A model generated the notes under the pieces. That model made no database searches. It was not told the origin of the DNA and saw only the letters and a program-made list of their open reading frames with translations. From the NCBI GenBank assembly GCA_020852835.1, contig JADZAC010000085.1, positions 1 through 64,000 of the forward strand: a DNA stretch of 64,000 bases. The letters are read 5' to 3'. The translations under genes were made by a program, and so were the position numbers. This DNA comes from Flavobacteriales bacterium (GTDB taxonomy: Bacteria > Bacteroidota > Bacteroidia > Flavobacteriales_F > PHOS-HE28). Below, piece by piece: positions 34,831 through 43,329 of the stretch; position 1 is the stretch's first letter, and each line of letters starts with the position of its first letter.

Positions 34831-34962
34831 GTGCGGCATACCAACTCATGGGGCGCATCGGGCGGCCGATGCCGCCTCTCGTAGCTTGGAAAACCGTACG
34901 AAGCTGCTTCGTGTCCATGCATGGAGGGTGGGGGAGACGCGCGGGTATTGGCCGTGCCAGTT

Positions 34963-35413
34963 AAGCAAACGCATCCAATAGATCTTCCTCATGGGCCATT
35001 GAGGGTCCATGGATCATCTTGATGATCGTTGGATCTGTCTTTGCACTTCGCTGGGTGGCAAGGCCGAAGACCTGCCTGGTGCAGCTGCTCCGTGGGCACC
35101 GCTTCACAGGGCCAAAGGCCCGCGACATGCAAGCCCATGACATCGCCATGGGCTTGTATGTTGCGGGTCCGAGCGGGGCTGAAGGCCGCGCACATGGGCC
35201 AGGTAGATCGAGGCACTGAAAAACAAGGCTCATGATGTTTCGGGCCTACAGCCCTCTTACTTATCTACGCACACTTCAGCACGGTGTTGGCCGTTGTACT
35301 GAACGGGATAAGGCCAGTTCAAAGCCGATCGGGCGCGCTCATTCAACTACAAGCCACCCATCATTGAGCCAGGTTTGAAATAGGGCCGGCCTATAGCATA
35401 GATGCGTTTGCCC
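34963..35413 (+). mobile_element. Non-coding inverted-repeat element, copy B
   Basis: The left end AAGCAAACGCATCCAAT (34963-34979) and right end ATAGATGCGTTTGCCC (35398-35413) are inverse to each other. Outside them TGGCCGTGCCAGTT (34949-34962) and TGGTCGTGCCGGCT (35414-35427) agree at 11 of 14 positions, an aged target duplication. The interior matches copy A over most of its length but lacks the second hairpin and the 163-base insert. The hairpin with core CCCATGACATCGCCATGGG is slightly eroded. On the minus strand a short frame ends MAHEEDLLDAFA at a stop formed by the terminus itself. The element ends 62 bases before efp and touches its promoter. The rest of 34831-35474 holds no gene. Confidence 0.75.
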
Positions 35414-35426
35414 TGGTCGTGCCGGC

Positions 35427-35455
35427 TTGCCGTTTTCCCCACGTGGTTACCTTCG
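35427..35455 (+). promoter_or_regulatory. Promoter of efp
   Basis: TTG at 35427-35429 and TACCTTCG at 35448-35455 are separated by 18 bases, the Bacteroidota -33/-7 layout with a TAnnTTCG box. Transcription should start near 35462, 13 bases before the efp ATG. The distal flank repeat of mobile element copy B ends at 35427, so the insertion stops at the edge of the promoter. Confidence 0.55.
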
Positions 35456-35474
35456 CGCCTCATTTTTCCGCAAC

Positions 35475-36038
35475 ATGGCCAATACAGGAGACGTCAGCGT
35501 AGGTTCCTTCATCCGTTTCAACAACGACATCTGCCAGGTGGTGGAGTGGTTGCACCGCACCCCGGGCAACCTCCGCGCCTTCTACCAGGGCAAGATGCGC
35601 AACCTGCGCACGGGCAAGCTCCTGGAGCACCGCTTCCGCAGCGGCGAGAACATGGAGGTGCTCCGCGTGGAAGTCAGCGATTTCCAGTACCTCTTCCGCG
35701 AAGGCGACCACCTGGTGTGCATGGATACCGGGAGCTACGAACAGTTCCACGTGCCTGTGGAGCTCTTCGGCGATGCCTTGGGCCTGATGAAGGAGGAGAT
35801 GATGGTGCAGGTGGGCTTCGAGAGCGGCACGCCCATCTTGGCACGCCCCCCGAAGATCGTGGAACTGGCCGTGACCTACACGGAGACCGTGGTGAAGGGC
35901 GACACCAGCAACAAGGTGATGAAGGCCGCCACCTTGGAAACCGGGCAGGAGGTGCAAGTGCCCTCCTTCGTGGAGATCGGCACCGTGGTGCGCATTGACA
36001 CCGAAAGCGGGGAGTACCTCGACCGGGTGAAGAAGTAG
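35475..36038 (+). CDS. efp: Translation elongation factor P
   Basis: The 187-residue protein has the three EF-P domains: the KOW-like domain I (MANTGDVSVGSFIRFNNDIC), domain II (RVEVSDFQYLFREGDHLVCM) and domain III (VVKGDTSNKVMKAATLETGQ, VRIDTESGEYLDRVKK). EF-P binds between the P and E sites and relieves stalling at proline runs. In the domain I loop the sequence is HRTPGNLRAFYQ: Asn32 takes the place of the modified Lys34 of E. coli (PGKGQAF), and Arg34 sits two positions later. No modification enzyme gene (EpmA, EarP or similar) is in the window. A clear promoter lies 20 bases upstream. Confidence 0.93.
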   Translation: MANTGDVSVGSFIRFNNDICQVVEWLHRTPGNLRAFYQGKMRNLRTGKLLEHRFRSGENMEVLRVEVSDFQYLFREGDHLVCMDTGSYEQFHVPVELFGDALGLMKEEMMVQVGFESGTPILARPPKIVELAVTYTETVVKGDTSNKVMKAATLETGQEVQVPSFVEIGTVVRIDTESGEYLDRVKK

Positions 36039-36061
36039 CCTGTTCTTCATCCCGCAGGCCG

Positions 36062-36090
36062 TTGCCATGCACCGGCTGCGGCTACATTTG
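36062..36090 (+). promoter_or_regulatory. Promoter of the second lpxD-like gene
   Basis: TTG at 36062-36064, an 18-base spacer and TACATTTG at 36083-36090 match the Bacteroidota consensus. The start would be near 36097, about 34 bases before the ATG at 36131. It begins 24 bases after the efp stop, so this gene and the phosphatase gene after it have their own promoter. Confidence 0.6.
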
Positions 36091-36130
36091 CTGCCACCGG
36101 CCTTTTTTGGGCCAGGTGCAGCATTGCCCC

Positions 36131-37057
36131 ATGGAGTTGAAGGAACCTCGCACAGCGGCTGCCATGGCCGAGATCGTTGGTGCACGGGTGCTGGGCAACA
36201 TCCGGCGCATGGTGACCGGCATCAATGAGATCAACCGCGTGCAGGCCGGCGACCTCGTCTTCGTGGACCACCCCAAGTACTACGCCAAAGCCCTGAACAG
36301 CGCGGCCACCACCATCCTCATCGACAAGGCCGATGTGGAGATCCCCGAGGGCAAGGCCATTTTGGTAAGCGAAGACCCCTGCCGCGACTACAACCTGCTG
36401 GTGCGGCAATTCATGTTGCCGTTGGAATGGCCCGAGGCCGCGCCACGGGTCGGTAGCGGTACCGTGGTCCACCCATCGGTGGCCATGGGTTCCAATGTGT
36501 GCATCGGCGAGGGCTGCACCATCATGCCGGGCGTGGTGATCTACCCCAACACCACCATCGGCCACCGCGTGATCATCCATGCCAATGCAGTGATCGGCGG
36601 GGATGGTTTCTACTACAAGAAGCGGGCGGGCGGCTATGAGAAGATGGTGACGGCCGGCTGCGTGGTGATCGAAGATGATGTGGAGATCGGCGCCGGCACC
36701 ACCATCGATCGTGGGGTGAGCGCCGATACGCGCATCGGCGCCGGCACCAAGATCGACAACCAGGTGCAGATCGGCCATGATACGCTCATCGGCAAACACT
36801 GCCTGATCGCGGCCCAAGTGGGCATTGCCGGTGCCTGCGTCGTGGGCGACAATGTCACCCTCTGGGGGCAGGTGGGCGTGCCCAGCAAGCTCACCATCGG
36901 CGCGGGCGCCGTGGTGCTGGGCCAAAGCGGGTTGATCGGCAACCTGGAAGGCGGCAAGACCTACTTCGGGTCGCCTGCCGGGGAATGGAAGCAGAAAATG
37001 CGCGAAGCCGCCAGCCTGAGCAGGTTGCCCGCCATGATCAAAGGTTGGAAGGATTGA
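36131..37057 (+). CDS. Second LpxD-like hexapeptide acyltransferase
   Basis: The 308-residue protein has an LpxD-like N-terminal domain (INRVQAGDLVFVDHPKYYAK) and a left-handed beta helix (VVHPSVAMGSNVCIGEGCTI and on), with the putative catalytic His in VQIGHDTLIGKHCL. It is shorter than the first LpxD (353) and its C-terminus (GEWKQKMREAASLSRLPAMI) differs. Such paralogues next to efp are common in Bacteroidota. They may add a different acyl chain to lipid A or act on another nucleotide sugar; this is inference. Three bases separate it from the next gene, so the two are cotranscribed. Confidence 0.85.
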   Translation: MELKEPRTAAAMAEIVGARVLGNIRRMVTGINEINRVQAGDLVFVDHPKYYAKALNSAATTILIDKADVEIPEGKAILVSEDPCRDYNLLVRQFMLPLEWPEAAPRVGSGTVVHPSVAMGSNVCIGEGCTIMPGVVIYPNTTIGHRVIIHANAVIGGDGFYYKKRAGGYEKMVTAGCVVIEDDVEIGAGTTIDRGVSADTRIGAGTKIDNQVQIGHDTLIGKHCLIAAQVGIAGACVVGDNVTLWGQVGVPSKLTIGAGAVVLGQSGLIGNLEGGKTYFGSPAGEWKQKMREAASLSRLPAMIKGWKD

Positions 37058-37060
37058 GCC

Positions 37061-38287
37061 ATGCAACGCCTGGAACGCCTTACCGAACGCCTCAACCTGA
37101 AGGAGTTCCAGCTACGTGCCCTGTTGGACATCACCAAGGCCATCAACAACAACGAGCCCAAGGAGCAATTGCTCAAGCTCTATTCGGACATCATCCACAA
37201 CGAGCTCGGCGTTCAACGGCTGAAGTATTTCGAGAATACCGACCATTGGACCTGCCCCATATCCTTGGGTGATTCGCTGCGGGACCTCGAGCAGGAGGTT
37301 GCCCGCTACATGCAGGTGCCGCGCGACATCGAGTTCATCGGTTCGGAGAACGGCATCGGCTTGGGCCGCTATGATATCGCGATCCCCGTTTTCCACCGCA
37401 ACAAACCGCTGGCCTTGCTGCTGATCGGTGATGTGGACAACGTGGACCAGCGCATGAGCCCCACGGTGAAGCACCTCAACTTCTTCCAGACCATCACCAA
37501 CTTGATCGCGGTGGCCTTGGAGAACAAGCGCCTGTCCAAGCGGGCCCTGGCCCAGGAACGCAATCGCCGCGAGCTGGAGCTGGCCGCCGAAATGCAGCAG
37601 ATGCTGGTGCCCAAGGACCTGCCCGGCGATGGGCGCTTTCTTGCTGCGGGCCGCTACCAGCCGCACCACCAGGTGGGCGGGGACTATTACGATGTGTTCA
37701 AAACGGGCACCGACCAATGGGTGCTCTGCGTGGCCGACGTGAGCGGCAAGGGCATAGCCGCCGCGTTGCTCATGTCCAACTTCCAGGCAACGTTGCGGGC
37801 ATTCATGCAGCGGGGCACCTGCCAGCTGGACGAACTGGTGCGCGAGCTGAACTCCAATGTGCACGAGCGGGCCCGCGGGGAGCGTTTCATCACCTTGTTC
37901 CTGGGCCGGGTAGACTTGGCCACAGGCACCATGGAGTACGTCAACGCAGGGCATAATCCACCCCTGTTGGCGGCGGCGGGCGGGGAGCTGAACGAGCTGA
38001 TGGACGGGTCCATCGCGTTGGGCATGCTCAAGGAACTGCCCTTTGTGCAGGTAGGCCGGGCCAACGTGCGCGAGGGGTTGCTGCTGTGCTACACAGACGG
38101 ACTGGTGGAGCAGGAGAATGCCCAAGGGGAGGCCTTCGATGTTTCTTCCGTGCGCAAGGTGATGGAGATCCTTTCCGGTGCGGTGCCGGAGGAGGTGAAC
38201 GAAGCGTTGATGGCCAATTTCGAGAGCCACCGGGGAAGCCAGCCTTACTTGGATGACCTCGCCTTGCTGACCTGCAGGTTCCGTTGA
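37061..38287 (+). CDS. SpoIIE/RsbU-type PP2C phosphatase with N-terminal sensor region
   Basis: The 408-residue protein starts MQRLERLTERLNLKEFQLRA. Residues 1-165 form a GAF-like or helical sensor region without membrane segments. A short coiled coil (ALAQERNRRELELAAEMQQM) precedes the SpoIIE phosphatase domain, whose metal-binding sites are visible: HHQVGGDYYDVF, CVADVSGKGIAAAL, EYVNAGHNPPLL, LLCYTDGLVEQENA, PYLDDLALLTCRFR. In RsbU-like systems this domain dephosphorylates an anti-sigma antagonist. No partner kinase or STAS protein is nearby. It sits three bases after the LpxD-like gene. Its last 43 bases overlap the 3' end of the oppositely directed wzy-like gene. Confidence 0.88.
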   Translation: MQRLERLTERLNLKEFQLRALLDITKAINNNEPKEQLLKLYSDIIHNELGVQRLKYFENTDHWTCPISLGDSLRDLEQEVARYMQVPRDIEFIGSENGIGLGRYDIAIPVFHRNKPLALLLIGDVDNVDQRMSPTVKHLNFFQTITNLIAVALENKRLSKRALAQERNRRELELAAEMQQMLVPKDLPGDGRFLAAGRYQPHHQVGGDYYDVFKTGTDQWVLCVADVSGKGIAAALLMSNFQATLRAFMQRGTCQLDELVRELNSNVHERARGERFITLFLGRVDLATGTMEYVNAGHNPPLLAAAGGELNELMDGSIALGMLKELPFVQVGRANVREGLLLCYTDGLVEQENAQGEAFDVSSVRKVMEILSGAVPEEVNEALMANFESHRGSQPYLDDLALLTCRFR

Positions 38288-39711
38288 TCGGGCTGCATGC
38301 GGTGTTTTAGGTCCAGCACCACGATCACGGCCGCAAAGCCCCAGAACGGCACGCTGGCCTTGTCCAGATCGAGGTAGTTGTTCAGCAGCCCGTGCACGAA
38401 ATAGGAGACCAGCCCCAGGAAGGCCGCACCCACCAGGCGCCGGTCCTCACCATCGGCCAGCTTGGACCAGAGGCGCACGGCAGTCCAAGAGATGGTGCCC
38501 ACCACCAGCAGCACCAGCAATAGCCCCGGCAGGCCCTGCTCGGCCAGCGGGCCCAGGAATTCGCTGTGGGCGTTGCCCACCAGGCCGAAATTGGTGCTGA
38601 TGATGGTACGGTCGCGCGCGGCTTGGAACGGGGCATACTGGAACATGTAGGTGCCGGGGCCCCAGCCCGTCACCGGCTTCTCCTCGAACATGCGCAAGGC
38701 CGAGTTCCAGCGGTTGATGCGTTCCAGGTTGCTTGCGTCCGAGCGGATGTTGCTGATGGAGCTTACGTGCTGGGCCAGGTCATCATGGCTTTCCGCCTGG
38801 TTGCGCCCCATGGCAATGGTGATCTGTTCCATGTTGGCCCACACCAGGCCGCCGGCCACGGTCGCCGCGATGCCTACGGCCCAGGCCGGGATGCGCAGGC
38901 GCATGATGGCGAACACGGCTGCTGCCCCCGCCACGCCCAGCCAGGCCGCCCGGGTATAGGAGAACACCAGGCCGGTAAGCAGCAGCAGGAACGCCATCAG
39001 GGCCAGGCTGCGGCGGGTGCGCGAGTAGCTGCCAAGGCCCGCGGCCATGATGGTGAAGGGAATGAGGAAGGCGATGATGGCACCGTAGCTGGTGTGGTCC
39101 TTGAAGAAAGGGGACATCACCCAGTGTGCGGGGTCTTCGGCAAAACCGTAACGCGCGTGCTGCACCAAGGTGTATGCCACAACCAAGGAGAGGCCGGCAG
39201 TGAAGCACCAGAAGAAGCGGTGGATGTTGCGCGGATCGCTGAAGATGCGCGCGGCCAGGAAATACATGGTGCAGACGAACCAGAGGCGGGCCGTGAGGTA
39301 TTTCACCGATACCATGGGCATGCTGCTGGGCAGTGTGCAAATGGCCATCCAGGCCAGTTGCAGCAGAATGGCCACGGTTACCGGATGCCGCCAGATCTGC
39401 GGATCCACTACCCGGCCTTCCAGGGCCAGCTTCAATAGGAAGAGCAGCATCAAGGCCACCATGAGCGGCTCGGTGGGCACGGCGATCCCGATGCCGCCCA
39501 GGTCCAACTGTTCCAAGTTCACCGAGAGCGGCGTGGCGAACACGATGAAAAGCAGCAGCTTGTCGGTGGCGGCCACCAAGGCCCACGCCACCAGCAAGGC
39601 CGCTGGCAGCAGGTTCAGCCAGAACAGGTCATGGGCGATCAGCAGCGCATTGAGCACCGTGAACACCACGCACACCGCAGGGATCCAGTAGGTCTTCAAG
39701 GCGCGCACCAT
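38245..39711 (-). CDS. O-antigen ligase/polymerase-like membrane protein (Wzy_C)
   Basis: The 488-residue protein has about 12 hydrophobic segments. A large loop near residues 310-400 contains NIRSDASNLERINRWNSALR, EEKPVTGWGPGTYMF and GNAHSEFLGPLAEQGLPG, the Wzy_C/WaaL signature with the Arg-rich and His regions. Such proteins polymerise O units or ligate finished glycan to lipid A core. As the last gene of a wzx, wzz, wzz operon, polymerase is more likely than ligase, but the two cannot be separated by sequence alone. Its 3' end overlaps the phosphatase gene by 43 bases, an uncommon degree of convergence. Confidence 0.82.
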   Translation of the reverse strand: MVRALKTYWIPAVCVVFTVLNALLIAHDLFWLNLLPAALLVAWALVAATDKLLLFIVFATPLSVNLEQLDLGGIGIAVPTEPLMVALMLLFLLKLALEGRVVDPQIWRHPVTVAILLQLAWMAICTLPSSMPMVSVKYLTARLWFVCTMYFLAARIFSDPRNIHRFFWCFTAGLSLVVAYTLVQHARYGFAEDPAHWVMSPFFKDHTSYGAIIAFLIPFTIMAAGLGSYSRTRRSLALMAFLLLLTGLVFSYTRAAWLGVAGAAAVFAIMRLRIPAWAVGIAATVAGGLVWANMEQITIAMGRNQAESHDDLAQHVSSISNIRSDASNLERINRWNSALRMFEEKPVTGWGPGTYMFQYAPFQAARDRTIISTNFGLVGNAHSEFLGPLAEQGLPGLLLVLLVVGTISWTAVRLWSKLADGEDRRLVGAAFLGLVSYFVHGLLNNYLDLDKASVPFWGFAAVIVVLDLKHRMQPDQRNLQVSKARSSK

Positions 39712-39728
39712 GGCTGGGCTCCCGGGGC

Positions 39729-40682
39729 TTAGGCCTTCGGGCGGTTTTGTTCGCGCAGGAACACCAGGATGTAGCAGAGCAACACGGCCGCAACCACGCT
39801 GGTGGCCACGATCAACCAGCGCACCGGGTACACCTTCTTGTCGGCTACTTCCGGGTACACCACCAGGTTCGTGTAGGTAAGCTCCTTGTTGACGTCCAGC
39901 AGGGCTTGGCGTTCCTTTTCCTGCAACAGGCCGTATTCCTCCACCAGCAGTTCGTTCAACAGGGTGAGGCGGAGGAATTCGCCGCCGTGGTCTTCCAGGC
40001 CCCGGAGCCGCTCCTCCATGGCCAGCTTGGCCTGGCCCGCGTTGGCTGCCAGCGCACGGGCATAGCCCTTGGAGAACTCCTCGGTCTGGGCCGTGTAGTC
40101 CAGCAAGCCGTGGGCTTTGCGCAGCGTGTCCAACCGGGTTTCCACGCTGTCCATCCGTTCACGGGTGTTGGCTGCGCCCAAGCGGAACACCTCCAGCAGT
40201 TCCGCCGAGCTGTGCCGTTGCAGGCGCCGTGCCAGCAGGTTGGCCTGCCGCAGCACTTCCAGCGCCATGTCCCGCGCCAGTACCGGGTCCTCATCGGTTA
40301 CCTGCAGGTCCACGCTTTCGTAGCGCGTTTTGTTGATGGACACGCGCTCGCGGTACATGCCGTATAGGGCGGCATGCCCCTCGCTGGCGGCCGTGTCGAT
40401 CCGGTAGTGGTCGGCCAGGTTGAAGCGGGCGATAACGCTGTCGCGGATGCTGTTGCTTTCCAGCAGCTGCAGCAATTGGTCCGCACGGGTCTCAATGGAG
40501 TAGCTGTTCAAGTTCACGGGGTACACCACGGCTTGCGACCGGTAGCGGGGCTTGATGAACGCCGGGCCGCTCAGTACCGCTGAAATGGCGATGGCCAGGG
40601 CGGTCACGCCTGCAAAGAGCCGCCAGTGGCGCTGGACCAAGGCCAGGGTGGGCCTGAAGTGGAGGGGCGCGGGCTCATGCAT
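39729..40682 (-). CDS. Wzz-like chain-length determinant (second copy)
   Basis: The 317-residue protein has an N-terminal helix at about 22-42 (LFAGVTALAIAISAVLSGPA), a long periplasmic part rich in heptad-like helices, and a C-terminal membrane helix (VRWLIVATSVVAAVLLCYIL) preceded by the Pro-rich KVYPVRW motif. That is the layout of Wzz/PCP proteins, here without the cytoplasmic tyrosine kinase. It overlaps the preceding Wzz-like gene by eight bases. The two share the pattern YRSxxxxYPV/FPA near the start and YPVRWLxVAxS near the end but are diverged. It presumably sets modal glycan length together with its partner. Confidence 0.82.
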   Translation of the reverse strand: MHEPAPLHFRPTLALVQRHWRLFAGVTALAIAISAVLSGPAFIKPRYRSQAVVYPVNLNSYSIETRADQLLQLLESNSIRDSVIARFNLADHYRIDTAASEGHAALYGMYRERVSINKTRYESVDLQVTDEDPVLARDMALEVLRQANLLARRLQRHSSAELLEVFRLGAANTRERMDSVETRLDTLRKAHGLLDYTAQTEEFSKGYARALAANAGQAKLAMEERLRGLEDHGGEFLRLTLLNELLVEEYGLLQEKERQALLDVNKELTYTNLVVYPEVADKKVYPVRWLIVATSVVAAVLLCYILVFLREQNRPKA

Positions 40683-41694
40683 GGGATTCCTGGATCTTGC
40701 GGATGTTTTCCTGGGCCACGATGAGCACCAGGGAGATCACCACCGCACTGATCATGCTGATGGCCACCACCAGCCAGCGCACCGGCCAGCTCTTGCGGTC
40801 GGCAGGGTATGCCTGGCTAACGGTGAACTTGTGAGGCAGGTCGCTGTCCAGGTCGGCCTTGGCCTGTTCGAGCTTCATGTTCAGCACGCTCAACCGCTTC
40901 ACTTCGTTGAACTGCCTGTCCTGTAGTTGAACGTATGCCCCGCCGTACTTGGCCAAGATCGCGAAGCGCCGCTCGAACTCGTCAATGGCACGCTTATCGC
41001 CTTTTACAATGGCCGCGCCGAGGTATTCGTTGTAGCGTTCGCTCTGGGTGTGGTAGTCCTGTACTCCCAGCGACCGCAGCACCTCCATGCTGTCGCCGAT
41101 CTGCGCGATCTCCGCGCGAAGGGCATCCACGCTCTCCTTCACGATGCGGTAGCCCTTGGCGGCGCGCTCGTGGGCCATCTCATTCCATACACTGTCCGCT
41201 TGGGCGCTCATGAAGTTGGCCATGTCGGCGGCCCGTTGCGGGTCTTTGTCGGTGACTTCCACGCGCACGCTGCCGAACTTGGTGTATTCGAACATCACGT
41301 GGCTCTCATAGGCATCGCGCAGCTCGGAGCGCTTGTGCGGGCTTTCGGGATCGATCCGGTACACTTCCATCAGCCCGAAGCGGGCGGCCGTGCGGTCGCG
41401 CACTTGGTCGGAGTGCAGGATCTGCAGCAGCTGTTCGGCATCCTCCTCATCACCCAAGGCCAAAATGTCGTCCCGCCCGGTAGATTGTTCGTTGAGCAGC
41501 GCCTTGGATACGCTGTTGGTGATCGCGGGGAACAGGATCACCTCGCTCCGGTAGAGCGGTGTGATGACGAAGGCCGCCACAATGCCGGCCACCAGCCCCA
41601 ACAGGGCCATGCCCACAATGAAGCGCCGGCGGGCCCAAAGAAATAGGACGAGGTCGAAGGAGGCGCCGTTCGCCTGGGATGCTTCGTTGGCCAT
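40675..41694 (-). CDS. Wzz-like chain-length determinant (first copy)
   Basis: The 339-residue protein has an N-terminal helix at about 24-46 (FIVGMALLGLVAGIVAAFVI), then TPLYRSEVILFPAITNS as in Wzz domains, long helices with RVEVTDKDPQRAADMANFMS, and a C-terminal helix (WLVVAISMISAVVISLVLIV) after KSWPVRW. It has no kinase domain. It stands between wzx (47 bases upstream) and the second Wzz-like gene (8-base overlap). Two tandem short PCP proteins in one operon suggest a hetero-oligomer or separate control of two products; that is inference. Confidence 0.83.
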   Translation of the reverse strand: MANEASQANGASFDLVLFLWARRRFIVGMALLGLVAGIVAAFVITPLYRSEVILFPAITNSVSKALLNEQSTGRDDILALGDEEDAEQLLQILHSDQVRDRTAARFGLMEVYRIDPESPHKRSELRDAYESHVMFEYTKFGSVRVEVTDKDPQRAADMANFMSAQADSVWNEMAHERAAKGYRIVKESVDALRAEIAQIGDSMEVLRSLGVQDYHTQSERYNEYLGAAIVKGDKRAIDEFERRFAILAKYGGAYVQLQDRQFNEVKRLSVLNMKLEQAKADLDSDLPHKFTVSQAYPADRKSWPVRWLVVAISMISAVVISLVLIVAQENIRKIQESHA

Positions 41695-41740
41695 ACAGGA
41701 ATGTTCTGGTTGGAATTAGGGTGGGCTAAAGTAGCCCGGT

Positions 41741-43189
41741 TCACGCTTCCATGCGGCGCTGTAGCAACAGTTGCAGGCTGCGCAGGGGTACCAGTCCCGT
41801 GCCCAAGGCGCCCACCGCACCCAGGCCGGCCACGGCGGCCACTGCGGGGAGCAGCGCCACGCCCCTTGCCAAGAGCAGCCAGGACACCGCGGCCAGCAGC
41901 AGTGCATAGGCCAGCAGGCCCAGCACCGGGGCCAGGCCGGCTTTCAGGCGGTAGCGTTTGGCTGCAACGGCCACCTGCGCCCCGGCCATCAGGCCCTGGG
42001 TGATGAAACTGGCCCAGGCCGCCCCCAACGCGTGGTACCGCGGGATGAGCACCAGGTTGAGGCCGATGTTGAGCACCATGGCGGAGGCGGCCAGCCGGTT
42101 CAGCGTTTTCAAGTCGCCGCTGGCCGTGAGCAGCGTGCCGAAGATGTAGGAAATGCACACCCATACGAAGCACCAGATCAGCACCGCGAAGGCCGGCGCT
42201 GAAAGCTCCGTGTGCTCGTGGTAGCGCAGGTCCATGATCTGCTGCGCCCGCATGCTGCCCACCACCGCAACGGCCACGGTGCCCGCCAATACCAACCGCA
42301 GGGCCATGCCCGTGAGGGGCCCCACATCCTCCTGCTGCTTGAGCATGCGGCTGTACATGGGCAGCAGCAGCCCCGCCAGCAGGAACCCCAGCATGTTGAA
42401 GGCCTCGAAGAAGCGGAAGCCTTGGGCGTAAATGCCCGCCTGAAGCGCGCCATCGGGCAGCATACGTTCCAGCATGATGGAGTCCGTGCGGTAGTAGAAG
42501 CTCATCAGCAGCACCAGCAGCGCAAAAGGAAAGCTCTGCCGCAGGATGCTGCGGGTGAGGGCAGGGTTCCACTTGGGGCGCAGCCCGCCGGCATGCCGGA
42601 CCACCAGCAGCAAGGCCACCAATGCGGTGATGCCGTAGGCCGCAGTCTGTGCCCAAGCGAACCAGGCAATGGGGAAGGGGCGGGGAGAAGTACCTCCCCA
42701 CAACAGCCAGGCGCAAATGCCGATCAGCAGCACCCGGTCCAGCACGGAGAGCAGGCTGTCCTGTGCGAAGCGTTGGGAACCGGACACGTTGCTGCGCAGA
42801 TACAAGATGGTGGCCACCAGTATTTGGTTCAGCGCCAGGATGGCCAACAGCTCGAGTTGCCCGCCCCGGTAGCCCAGCAACCAGCCCGCTCCGAAAATGG
42901 CCATGGCGTACAGCACCCCCAGCAGGCCCCGTGCCACCAGGATGCCGCTCACGTGCTTGCGCATCAGTTGGGTGTGTTGCGCAATGTGCCGCGTGTTCCA
43001 GTTGGTGATCCCCAGGTCCAGCACGATGTTCAGCAAGAAGGTCAAGCTCAGCAACGCCGCATAGCTCCCGTAGGCTGCCGTGCCGGCACGCACCTGCACC
43101 TCCGCATCGATGCCGAAGATGTAGAAGGGCTTCACCAGCAGGTTCAGCGCCAATACCAACGCCAGGTTGGTGAGGAATTTGCGTCGCAT
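41741..43189 (-). CDS. Wzx-like polysaccharide flippase
   Basis: The ATG at 43189 (MRRKFLTNLALVLALNLLVK) gives 482 residues; the frame reaches 43285 but the extra 32 residues carry no membrane-protein character. About 14 hydrophobic helices run through the protein in the MATE/Wzx pattern, with charged residues inside helices (YYRTDSIMLERMLPDGALQA) and a LIPRYHALGAAWASFITQGL motif usual in the MVF/PST family. It should flip lipid-linked glycan units across the inner membrane. It is the first gene of the wzx-wzz-wzz-wzy operon and is divergent from the GT4 gene, with about 140 bases between them. Confidence 0.88.
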   Translation of the reverse strand: MRRKFLTNLALVLALNLLVKPFYIFGIDAEVQVRAGTAAYGSYAALLSLTFLLNIVLDLGITNWNTRHIAQHTQLMRKHVSGILVARGLLGVLYAMAIFGAGWLLGYRGGQLELLAILALNQILVATILYLRSNVSGSQRFAQDSLLSVLDRVLLIGICAWLLWGGTSPRPFPIAWFAWAQTAAYGITALVALLLVVRHAGGLRPKWNPALTRSILRQSFPFALLVLLMSFYYRTDSIMLERMLPDGALQAGIYAQGFRFFEAFNMLGFLLAGLLLPMYSRMLKQQEDVGPLTGMALRLVLAGTVAVAVVGSMRAQQIMDLRYHEHTELSAPAFAVLIWCFVWVCISYIFGTLLTASGDLKTLNRLAASAMVLNIGLNLVLIPRYHALGAAWASFITQGLMAGAQVAVAAKRYRLKAGLAPVLGLLAYALLLAAVSWLLLARGVALLPAVAAVAGLGAVGALGTGLVPLRSLQLLLQRRMEA

Positions 43190-43329
43190 CCGCGCCGAAA
43201 GATCGGGAGAGTTGGGGAGTCTTGGTCCTGAAGTCGTAAGCCATGAAGTCCAGAGTCCTGGATGATCGACAGAATGACTGACCAACTTTCGGCCGCCATA
43301 CTTCCGCTATTCCTCACCTTTGCCTTCCC

